Shown: positions 53,771 to 64,000 of the stretch, in pieces
Position numbering within the stretch: position 1 is the stretch's first letter
Layout: each line of letters starts with the position of its first letter
NCBI GenBank assembly: GCA_019321725.1
Contig: CM033116.1
Location: 2,476,642 to 2,540,641, forward strand
Reading direction: 5' to 3'
Source: Paulownia fortunei
Lineage: Eukaryota > Streptophyta > Magnoliopsida > Lamiales > Paulowniaceae
Length of the DNA: 64,000 bases
Translations under genes and position numbers: made by a program
The notes under the pieces: generated by a model
Told to the model about the DNA's origin: nothing
The model's input: only the letters and a program-made list of their open reading frames with translations
The model's database searches: none

Positions 53771-56700
53771 TTGAGCCACGAGCAGAATGATATCGTTTGG
53801 ACACAGTCGTTGAATATATGTTTGAATATATTTTTAAAAAAATATTTGAACGTTAATATACGTAGTAGTAGAATATTTTTCACAAATATTTTTCTTTAAA
53901 ATATCATTCAAAACACACAATTTTTACTTTTCAAAAATATATTCACATTCAAATATTTTTTTATATAAAAATATATATAATATAATTATTATATTTTTAT
54001 TCTTTATTTACGTATTATTATCATTTAATATATTCATATTCAAACCCTTGTTCCAAAAAAGACATATTACACCAATGGTGACATTATACTTTATCACATC
54101 CGAAGACATTTAAAAAATCATTTTCCTTTCTATGTAACTTCTTTATCTTACCTTTTCTATTAAAAATATAATTTAAAAAAAAAAAAAAGATGTCAAAAAA
54201 TCACACTCATAGTACCTTGTTTAGATTTTGCCGCCTCCTTTAAAATTATTTCTCTTTTTTTCATGGAGTTACATTTTCTCTTTTCAAAATTTATTATTCA
54301 TATTTTTATAGGACACTTTAAACTAAAATTTTATTTCTTAAAATGGATTTTTTTTTTTGAAATTATTCTCTCTTGGGTTAAATTAAAGTTAACTTTTTAT
54401 TTTGCGACGAAAGGAATATTTATTATGTAGCATAAGTTGAGGACCATGGCATTGTTCAGATTGTTTTAATTGTAAAAGACACCAAATCCCATTTACTGAA
54501 AGCATGCTTTGAAATCACACCCGCAGCCCACATGATCCATGTACCATATTCATTTTTCGTTCTTTCATTTGATTTTCATATAATAAGCTAGACTTTGGCA
54601 GGGACGGAGCCACAAAATTTAGACGACAAGATTGAAATTTTTCTTAAAAATAGTAACTAGCTTGGTCCATTTGCTTTCATTATTCTTCAAATATATGAGT
54701 ACATCATTTTCACATGCCTAAACTTGCAAGACTTTTTTTTTTTTTTTTAAAAGTCCGTCTGTGCCTAAACTTGCAAGACTTGTAATACTGAAAGTGTTTT
54801 CCTCTAGGTTAGTCCTTTCCACTCCCTATATATCCTCCTCAAGCTTGAAAAAAACATGAATCATCAAGCAAATTAGAGCAAATAAAATTCTATCATTTTG
54901 TATATATATATATATATATTTCACCTATTCGTTGTTTTCACTCGTTTCTTATATTCTCTTGTTATATACTCTTTTCAGTTGCATAATATGATAATTTCTT
55001 GTCAAATTGGGGAACCCAATTAAAGTTACTCTAGCTAAGTTAGTCTTGTTTCGTTTTGTGCAAAAGAAAACAACGTACATCATATTTTTGCACGACATTA
55101 TTATATTGCCAATGATTTACAAGATGATTATAACAACATATAATTTGGAAATGACTAAAACAACAGCAGACATGGGAATTAACAAATTACATTTGTTTAA
55201 CACAATGAAACTCCAATAAAACAAGATTCAACTGCGTAGACAATCTTTAAATCACTGTTATTACAGGTGAAGTGTATGAATCGGACACAAAATAGTCATT
55301 GCCACATTTAAGCAGTCTTAAATGCTATAAACATTGCGTGAGGAGTGAGAGAAAAGAAAGCCAATGAAAAGATAGATATTAGAGAGTATCAGAAAGAAAA
55401 TGATTTGTTTGGTAAAAAGTTTCTGTCATTAATTTCACATGGAAAATAAACTCATTCACACCCTTTGTTAGAGCTTTTTTTATGGACCAAATTTGCTGAA
55501 CTTACATTAAGTTCGGACAGAGAAAAAGAACTCACGTACAAACAAATTATGGATGTGAATGTGATTTGCATAAAAACCGGCAGCAATAGCAGTGCTAAAA
55601 GCCTTGAAGGTGGGTGGTATTATTTTTGTAATTTTTCTTTTTCAATAATAAAAGTATGATGGTTGAGTCATCGTATGCATCTTAGACATCATCAATATAT
55701 TAAAAATATCAATTTATTATCTTTTTTAATGTCATGAAATAAGATTGAGATCATATATATGTGACACGAACAAACGGTTAGAAATTTTTGCATTAATATA
55801 CCATTGATATCTGTATTGAACTTGAGAGAAAGAAAATATTTTTATATTAAAATATGTATTTTATGGAGAATATGATATTTATACCCATAAGGTTAGAAAG
55901 TATAGTATTTGAATTTTATAAGCTTGTGGGTTTGGGTTTTATAACATTCAAAAATTTAATTTAAATATTATACCCTATCATTGTTAATTTTTTGAATTTA
56001 GTTTATTGTGTCTGAAAAAGACTTTGGTCCATATCTTATTGGACCTATTTTAAGCTCATACTAAAACTCGAAAAGAATCTGGGAGCCATTTAACTTGTTC
56101 TTTATTTGGACAATTTGATTATAAAAACAGGTTATTTTATTATCCATAATTGTCAAACAAACTCAAGATTGGTCCAAAGACATCTGACAGCCCACTTATA
56201 TTGTGTATTCAGGCCAATCTTTTTGGATTTATATCAAGTCCAATTGGGCAATAAGGGATAAGTACATATCTTTCTACCTAGTTTATTTCGGCCTAGCTCT
56301 GTTCATAGAATTCTTTTTTTCTTTTTCTTTTTCTTATTTTTTGATTAATCAAATTGCACCGATAATTAACTAATATTTTGATGTTTGTTATCATAAATAG
56401 TTTTAAAATGATAACGATTTTTCCGCTTATTATTCTTGCCAATTTCTCTTAAATATGATTTACTATATTTAATTTTCTTATTTTGAAACGTGATGTCGCA
56501 AAGGACTCGCTGCATAAAAGGAAAGTTAAGAAGGAAAAGAAAGATATTTTACGCTTTTATTTTTACTGAGTATGTTGACAAATTATCCAAATTAATTATT
56601 TATTTAATTATTTTATAGTGAAAAATAATTATTTGAATAAATATTTAGGGATCGAACAAAGATCCAACATAAAATAATGGATAATTCTCTTTTATCGTAA

Positions 56701-58634
56701 TCTAATATTAAAGCTAACAATAAAAGCTAATATTAAGCGTTTTGCAATAGTTTGGTGTAATATATTTGGCGTAAAAGTGTAGAGTAGATTGCATCTTGTT
56801 GGTGCATTATAAGAATACAACGATAAATTTTTTTTAGTGTATGTTTAAATAGAAACTTGTAAATATTAATTCAATTATACCAAAAATCATACAAACTTAT
56901 AATGTGAAAGAAAAGTATTGGATTTCAGTTGTGTAGTTGTCATAGTTTTTGTAATGGTTCAACAACCAATGTTGTTTCTATATGTTCAATAAATTATTAA
57001 AGCAATCAATCAAGGTAAAAAAATATTATTAAATTATATATAATTAAAAAAAATAAGGTAAAAAAATCAATCAAGAAATATGAAAATGATTAATATACGA
57101 GTACGGTAAAATATAAATGTAAAATAATTATTCGGCATTAAAAATACCACTTATTTTGATATTACTTTTTATATGTATTGTGCTTGTACTTATTTTAAAA
57201 TTATATAAAAATTAATTAATATGTATTTCTATATAATTAAATTTATGATTATTACACAACTTAGATATAACTATTTAACAGTAATTTATATTTTTTGTAA
57301 ACTATTACGAGTTTTTATTTATATAATTTCAATTAATACTTATAAATATTTTTATATAAATTTTAGATTTTAATTAAATATTATAATTATTTATTATATA
57401 TTGTATTATTCACCAAATTTTATATGTATAATAAGTACAATATATCTACTAAATATTTCAATTTAAAAATATGAGTATTATACGAAAAGTTCAGAATCTG
57501 TACGTAAAATAAATGTATATTTCTATTATTTATATACATGTGTATTATATGGATATAATACTAGCATTAACTAACCAAAATAATAATATATCTAAGATTA
57601 GCACCTCTGTGAGTATGAATGGTGCTGGAATTTATTAGTATTCATTAAATGTAGTGTGATCCAACCAATTTACTAACAATAAAATTCTTGCAAAGGAAAA
57701 ATATTTATGAAAACACAGCTCAGATTGAATATTCTCTAATAAGAAAGTGAATTGTCATAGTACTGTGCCCTATTATTTTTCATAATTCTATCAACCCTTT
57801 TTTACATAGCCAGTTGCAGCCATGGAAAGATCTTGAATCGCCGCGTATGGGTTTTACTTTACCAATACTTTATATACAATTTTAAATTTATAAGTTTTTA
57901 TAACTTGTAGTTTGGTGTGAGTGTGTGTACATGTCTTTGTATATTTGTGTGTGCTATCAATGTAAATGATTGGTACAAAATCCAAGTATCTTTCAAGAGT
58001 TTGCTTAGTTGATCTGGAAATGATGGATTGAAACTTTAACAATGGGGTGGTGATCGTGGTTGTTTTTATAGATTGTTTCATCATTTGGAGTACAAATTAG
58101 TGTACGGTTATCTTTGTGTAATTATTTATATATTTATTTCGATCAAGAGTAGTTTTATATGTATTTGTTTTGTCGTCATTTGTGTTGTTTTTTGTGCTCA
58201 TGTTATTTTTATAACTTTTGTAGACGGTCTTGAAAGACGATTTTTTTTCTTTTTAAATTTTGTTATTTTAAAGTTTTTTTTTTTTTATTCCAACTATATG
58301 CTCTTTTGTGTTTGTTTTTTAAATCATTGGCATGGTTATTTTATTTCTAAAAGTTACAGGGTCTCACTCTGAATGCCATAGAAAATTTTGATTATTTCTT
58401 TGTAAAAATCATTACAGTTGTTTTGACCATCATTGTTATTTGTTATTCTAATTTTAGTTGAAAGCATATTAATATCACTAGTTTTCCTAATCTCAATTTC
58501 TTAGCTTTCAGAAAATGACAAAATTTTAGCCATTTACTTATTGTTCCAATAAATTCATATTTCTATAAAACGTAAAAACTCATATTTTATTTTATTTTAT
58601 TTTTCTTCAGGTGAGGGGCAACATTTCATCTTGA
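53771..58634. other. AT-rich divergent spacer between FAD2 and the GATA gene
   Basis: Nearly 5 kb with no recognisable gene. It contains a TA microsatellite at about 54900-54920 and a 19-bp direct repeat (GCCTAAACTTGCAAGACTT) flanking a T-run at about 54716-54781. A fragment GGGACGGAGCCAC near 54600 resembles the ends of common plant DNA transposons. The promoter of the GATA gene should lie in the right-most kilobase. A possible acceptor TTTTCTTCAG at about 58601-58610 suggests a 5'-UTR intron. Confidence 0.55.
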
Positions 58635-60892
58635 ATGGAAAGAATGGAGAATCACAAAGGCAAATCTAAAATGAGCTCGTTCTCCGACAATGATCAAGTT
58701 ATCAAGATTGATCTTACGCTAAAATTGGGACTGTCAATTCATGACAGAGAAAAGCTCGAAGAAGAAAAAGATGGTGGTAGGAATGGACTTCATGGTTTTT
58801 CCAATGGTCAAACATTAAATGTTAAGGTATTTTAGAATTTTTAGTTAGATTTTATTCCTATAACTGCTTATTTAGAAGAAATAGAAACATAGCTTGTTTT
58901 TCAAAAGAAGATATGTTTGTACATTCTTGGAACTTAATAAAAGTCAAAAATCAATATAAACCAAACCAACAATAACCTTAAATACATTTCTTTCGAGAAA
59001 GAATTAGGTTATGATAGAACATAACCATTTTATATACTACAACTACAATTTTATTTCTATATAGAATGTGTAAGGTGCATTCAAATAAATTAGGCAATGT
59101 ACTAATATAGAATGAAGAATATCTTTAACCAATGTAACAACACTAAGTAAGTATGTAAATTAAATATAAAGGCGGATCTATGGGGGCGATCGTCCCTCTC
59201 TAAATAACAAAAAATATTTCTTTATTTATTATTTTTAATAAAAAAAAAAATATCGCCCCCCGAATATCAATTTTCTGGCTCCGCCATTGAGCACGTCGTA
59301 TAAAAGCATTGGAAATAAGAATTTTTCTTTATCGCCACGCAAGTTGATGTCGACAGTCGTTAGTAATGCAACGGTATGTTCGATATTTTACTTGTTACAT
59401 AATTTGATCTTAATAGTTATAAACGTTTGATTATACTTTAATGCAACAAGGGCAAATTCTCAACACAAGCTCGACAAGAGAATGGAAACGTTGAGTTCAG
59501 TAGTTCGTCATCAACATATGGAAGAAATGAAGTCGACTCCACCAACTTCTCATTCTATCAAGGCTATTCCCCTCAGAACCTTGCAACTCCTACTCGTAAA
59601 AGGCCTAATATAGATGGTGAGAAAATTTGCAATTCATGTGGAGCTAATAATACTCCTCTTTGGAGGAAAGGCCCAGATGGTCCCCAAGTGAGTTTTTCTC
59701 CTTAATGCTTCTAAAAAATTGAAATTACTATGATATCATTTTTACGTTGTTTTGACCACACTGTTATGTTTTCCATTGTCCTAATAGAAAAAATAATTTT
59801 AATCAATATGTGTTTAATATTATTATAATTGGTCATGTCTTCTTACTATTATTACAATGAGTTTCATTTGATTTTTGCAAATATGTCTTCTGTAAAAAAA
59901 AAATAGTGAATTTCTATTAATCAGTTGAGCCAACAGACTATTCATAATCTTCTTACATACAAAAAATCCTAGAATGATCACATGGTTTTTCAAATGAAAA
60001 TAAACAAAAATTATTTTGTGCATCTCATACTATAAATAGAAATAATGCTTTTCTGAATAAGTTGAATTTGCTATGTTATGAGTAATTCATCAATGACTAG
60101 TTGATGTGATGTTATTATGGCGGTTTATATTCTTTATATATATATATATATATTCAATATAAAGTGACAACTCCAAAATTAAATATATATATATATTTAA
60201 TTTTGGAGTTGTCACTTTATATTGAATATTGTCGCTCTAAACTTGGTAAGACCTCTAGTAGAGTAGTGCCAAGAGGCATTTGCCATGTGTTGTGTTTTCT
60301 TTTTCCATACATGTATATAATGATATTTTTCTTTCTATTTTATATTCGATGTTTTCTTCATTTGTTTGGATTTAATGTTTTTTTCTCATCAAAATTGAAA
60401 GATATTTTACCAATAGTTTAGTACTAAATAAGAATAAAGAATAAAATATGATGGCAAAAGATGAAGTCATTACTTTCTTACATAGCCTTGGAATTTCTAA
60501 TTCAAGTAGAATGATGTGCATATGTAAAAGTACTTATATGATGAAAATATTTAATTTTTGTAGTCTTATAAGCTTCTTTAACTGCTGATTTTTGTTATTA
60601 TAAATTTTAATGAGTGTTTGGTTATTTAATATGTGTACTCTAAAATAAACACATATCTCTGATTTATTCTTAGTTTTCAGGGATATTGTTTTCCTTTTTC
60701 CTTTCCCAAATTTTCAAAAATTGTAGTTCACCATTCCTGTTTTTTAATTTCAACTTATGTGAAAAGTCTTTATTCGTTCTCAATTTATTTTCTCATTTAC
60801 CTTCTCCTTATTTATGAAAATTGTTTTTGCAGACATTGTGTAATGCTTGTGGACTACGATATTTACGATCTACAAAAAAAAGTGCGCAGTGA
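58635..60892 (+). CDS. GATA-type zinc-finger transcription factor, plant CX2CX18CX2C class
   Basis: Three exons (58635-58826, 59451-59687, 60833-60892) join in phase 0 to 162 residues. The single finger has Cys at 124, 127, 146 and 149 with an 18-residue loop containing TPLWRKGPDGP, followed by LCNACGLRYLRSTKK. This is the plant GATA DNA-binding domain, which recognises WGATAR sites. Exon 3 completes the finger, and the protein ends only 13 residues after the last Cys, so the usual basic tail is very short. Near the N-terminus LTLKLGL (27-33) fits the LxLxL EAR repression motif. The middle is Ser/Asn-rich, with a basic TRKRPN patch just before the finger. The start has a second in-frame ATG three codons downstream. 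Subfamily placement is uncertain, so no symbol is given. Confidence 0.85.
59171..59286. mobile_element. Small transposon relic in GATA intron 1
   Basis: Begins GGCGGATCTATGGGGGCGAT and ends CGCCCCCCGAATA to TGGCTCCGCC. The outer GGCGGA/TCCGCC and inner GGGGGCGAT/ATCGCCCCC pairs are inverted. GGCGGAGCC-type ends are common in plant MITEs. Only about 115 bp long, non-coding. Confidence 0.5.
60150..60229. repeat. Perfect 80-bp palindrome in GATA intron 2
   Basis: The left arm from 60150 and the right arm to 60229 are exact reverse complements of 40 nt with no loop. The core is an alternating AT run, and each arm includes AAAGTGACAACTCC or its complement. A TA repeat precedes it at about 60136-60150. 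It would form a cruciform in DNA or a 40-bp hairpin in the intron RNA. Confidence 0.95.
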
Positions 60893-62733
60893 TAAGAGAT
60901 TGTTGATTTTGTTGTTTCTCATTTGAAAGAAGTGAAGATCGATGAAGAACTCGAGATTCCAAATTGAAAACTGTTATTTCCTATGTTGCTTTCATATGTT
61001 GTTAGAACTATGTTATTTTGTTTTGATAAGTCGGCCTAGTTTCTGAATTTTATGATTGGTGTTGTCGTGTTCAAATTTTGAAATCTATCGAATAAATTAT
61101 CAACTTAGTTCTATCATTTGAAAATTTCAAGTTTCACACTACATATATCATTAGTGTACTAGAAACTATCCAAAATATACACTAATATCTAAAATATTTA
61201 GAAATCACCTGGTAAGTATTTGTTAAATACCAAATGATATCAATTAATTCTTCGAATGGTGCAAAAAACTCTACTAACATACAATTTATCCAATTTATTC
61301 TTATTGAGTATTAATTTACTTTTAATTGTATTACTTTATTCTCTTGTATTTTTGTTTAATATTATTTTATCTCATGTACTCTTAATATATCACTTTATCC
61401 CTCTGCATTATTAAAAAATAATTGAATTGTCCTTATCTATTAATTTTAGTTAAATTACTTTATTTTTTAAAAAAATTAATATATTTGTATTTTTATTTTA
61501 ATAATTTTTTTAACTTAACTAAACGCTTATAATTAAATTTATTTGAAATTTTATTGTACTAAAATTTTAGAAGCTACCTTTTTTTTTCATTTTAATATAA
61601 TTTTTATTAAAATACTATATAATATGATATTTTTTATTAACTAATACATTTTATTTATAAATTTATTACTCGTCAAAAATCTAAAACATATGTAATATAT
61701 TTTCAAATAATATTTTATTAAATAGGTAATGTACTAGTAATAATTTTCTCGTTCTTAATTGAATTATCATAATTTAATAGAAAATCATGTTAAATTTTTT
61801 AAAACCTCATTACAATAAAGTAATAATAGTAAAATTCAATATCAAAATGACTATTTTTTGAATTTAATACAGTTTTTGATAAATTACGATAATTTAAACT
61901 TTTATATTTATTTAATAGTGGTAAACTAAACACTAAAATGACTATTTAGAAATGTGATAATTTTTATATTCAACATAATTTTTATTGAATTATGATAATT
62001 CCGTTTATCATTAATATTTTATGTATTTAACACAATAATATTTAGAAATATATTAATATTTTTTAAATTTATAATGAGTAATAAAACTCACAAGTAAAAT
62101 GTATCAATTAATAAAAAATATCAGATTATATAATAATTTAATAGACACTATATTAAACTAAAAAATAGTCATTAACAATAAAATTTCAAGTAAATATAAT
62201 GTCAAGTGTTAATTAATGAAGTTAAACAAATTTTTAAAATATAAATACAAATCTATTAATTTTAAAATATTTATAAAACAAATTTACTAAAAATAATAAA
62301 TAAGAACAATTCAATTAATTTTTAAGAATACAGAAAAAAACAAAGTGATATAATGAGAATAAGAAAAACTGATACCAACTGATAGTAAAAGAAGTTATAA
62401 TTAGTAAACAATTAAAAGTACAAAGAGATAAAATAATATTCAATGAGCATAAAAAAAGATAAAAAAATTTAACCCTTCTTCATGTTAAAAAACAAATTAA
62501 TACGCGAAAAAAGCACGGAAAATCACACCAAGCATATTTTTTTTATGAATAAATAGCAGTCATTTCATCAGTTAGGACAGCAATACCTAGGGAACTCTAA
62601 TATAAAATTGTCATCTATTCGCTTCATTGAGAGGAGAAAACAGAAACCACCTAAAGCCACAACAAAGATCAAAGTACCGAGGACAGAAGAACAATGCAGT
62701 TAATTAGGAAAAGAAAAAAAAAAAAAAAAGAGG
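60893..62733. other. Convergent spacer between GATA and the CCCH/KH gene
   Basis: No gene seen. The left few hundred bases should be the GATA 3' UTR and the right 150-200 bases the 3' UTR of the CCCH/KH gene. The centre (61150-62480) is extremely AT-rich with many A/T runs and no recognisable element. Confidence 0.6.
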
Positions 62734-63490
62734 TCACAACCCTGACTTGCGCAATTCTTCTGCTCCATGTGCGAAGTGGCACCTTTCTCCAAAAGTGCAA
62801 GATCCTTTAGTAAAGTTCTCACAAAGTTTTGTTTTGTAGTTGCCAGCAGAAGCAGGGCCAGGCATCCCACGGTTTTTCATAGGTGGCCCGGAGGCCGCGC
62901 TGACATTCACTATAAGTTCTCGAACCATTTGGCTGGCCTGCTTGATCTGATCAAACGTACCCTCGAGTTCAATGTTCCTTAAGTTGGGATCTGACTCATG
63001 ATCTCTTATGGAGAGCTTAGCTCCTGTCAAGCGGCAGATTTGCTTGGAATTCACCCCACCCTTGCCAATGACAGCTCCTGCGAGTGAAGCATCAATACTG
63101 ATCTTAGCAGTAGCAGAGGCTCCAAAGCTGGCAGCCACACCGAGATTTGGTGGAGTTGGCTCCATACGACCACCACCGTATCTTCCTGGCATTTGTCCCA
63201 TAGCACGAGGATCCTCATGTGGTGCAACTGTTGGCTTGCCAAGTTCCCACTCGCCATGTGCAAAATGACATTTGTCCCCAAACTTGCACCCTTCTGCTGT
63301 TTTGTATTTGTTGCATAAACGAGTTTTCACAACCGGAGAGGATCCATCTGGAAAAGGCGGAGTAACAACTGGATTTCTGGTAGCAGCTGGAAGGGCTGGA
63401 TTACTGCCAAGCATCTGAGTGACAGCCTTGATGCCACCAGGAACGTAATGCAAGAAGTGGCATCCCTCCCCAAACGGACACCCAGAAGTA
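62734..63490 (-). CDS. CCCH zinc-finger and KH-domain protein (KHZ1/KHZ2 type), last exon, 5' part outside the window
   Basis: Predicted RNA-binding protein; the Arabidopsis KHZ1 and KHZ2 proteins with this architecture promote flowering and senescence (family knowledge). This exon encodes 251 residues plus stop, entered through an acceptor ATGCAG at 63491 with one base completing the preceding codon. In order: the end of a first CCCH finger (C4, C10, H14 of CPFGEGCHFLH), a second finger C59-x8-C68-x5-C74-x3-H78, a KH domain (about 129-196) with the GXXG loop GKGG (142-145), and a third finger C223-x7-C231-x5-C237-x3-H241, eight residues or so before the end. The first finger's N-terminal half and the start codon lie beyond 64000. 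I trust the family; which paralog it is cannot be settled here. Confidence 0.92.
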
Positions 63491-64000
63491 CTGCATACAA
63501 ATGAAATAAGATTAACAAACAAGCACATGAATTTGCCTCAAGAGAATATATAATGATTCCATATATTAAATATCAAATCACAAATAAAACAGCTGAACAA
63601 TATTGTAAAATCCATCCATTTCCAACTTAGAGAAGACAACGAACTAATCCGACTACAGCACACTTACTTTCACCAAAACTGACAGCAAATCACATGAAAA
63701 AAATTCAAAAACAAGGAATTTCAGCTTTAGCAAAATATCAATGTACCACATACAAGATTACAGCACCTACTAGTTTTGGCCAATAACGTGGATAGAATGC
63801 CATTGATTCCCACAAATTGTTGATGCGCACAAGCTTATGCATTAAACAAGAATGCGGCCTTAAGGAACACGAAGGCAATCTTAACAGCAATCAACAAAAT
63901 AAGACAAACCACCAGAAAGTACAAACAATTATGATGTTTATTCAAGAAAAAATAGGTGTCTAAAGAAAACCAACATCCAGCATCATACTCTCATGGCACA
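63491..64000 (-). other. Intron of the CCCH/KH gene
   Basis: Starts upstream of the acceptor of the last exon and runs past the window edge. I found no further exon of the protein in it, so the preceding exon, with the rest of the first finger, should lie to the right. Confidence 0.6.

Noticed and set aside
58073..58372. 99-residue plus-strand frame upstream of the GATA gene
   Set aside because: T-rich sequence giving Phe/Ile/Val runs; no start context, homology or splice link to the GATA exons.
1..64000. CRISPR arrays, bacterial operons or tRNA/rRNA genes
   Set aside because: No regularly spaced repeats, Shine-Dalgarno-led gene strings or clear tRNA/rRNA sequences were seen; the window is intron-rich plant DNA.

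Overview
This is AT-rich nuclear DNA from a flowering plant. The evidence is many short exons with GT-AG introns, two callose synthases, two FAD2 oleate desaturases, a plant-type GATA factor and a CCCH/KH protein. The proteins look most like those of asterid eudicots, possibly Lamiales. That placement rests on remembered FAD2 and callose synthase sequences and is an inference.

Layout, left to right. (1) 1-18950, minus strand: callose synthase 9 (GSL10) ortholog. I could place its first 31 coding exons, about 1108 residues. The catalytic half lies beyond the left edge. (2) 18951-21791: spacer holding the leader and promoter of gene 1 and degraded MITE-like repeats. (3) 21792-41858, minus strand: complete callose synthase 3 (GSL12) ortholog with 42 coding exons and 1948 residues. 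Every junction is GT-AG and keeps the frame. (4) 41859-47380: AT-rich spacer with inverted-repeat elements. (5) About 47390-53670, minus strand: a tandem FAD2 pair. The upstream copy (50484-51638) is intact, with a 1.8-kb leader intron, a non-coding first exon and a TATA box near 53660. The downstream copy (47507-48784) keeps its histidine boxes but has a 2-bp deletion that destroys the normal C-terminus. It also seems to lack its own leader exon and promoter. (6) 53670-58634: AT-rich divergent spacer. (7) 58635-60892, plus strand: three-exon GATA zinc-finger gene of 162 residues with an EAR-like motif. Its introns carry a small transposon relic and a perfect 80-bp palindrome. (8) 62734-63490, minus strand: last coding exon of a CCCH zinc-finger/KH protein (KHZ1/KHZ2 type), which continues past the right edge.

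The genes do not form one pathway. The callose synthases make cell-wall beta-1,3-glucan at the plasma membrane. FAD2 makes linoleate in the ER. The last two genes are nuclear or RNA regulators. I see no entirely new system. The most informative features are the broken, promoter-less FAD2 duplicate with a conversion-like tract, the adjacency and shared exon plan of two distant callose synthase paralogs, a GC-AG intron, a 25-nt microexon and the intronic palindrome.
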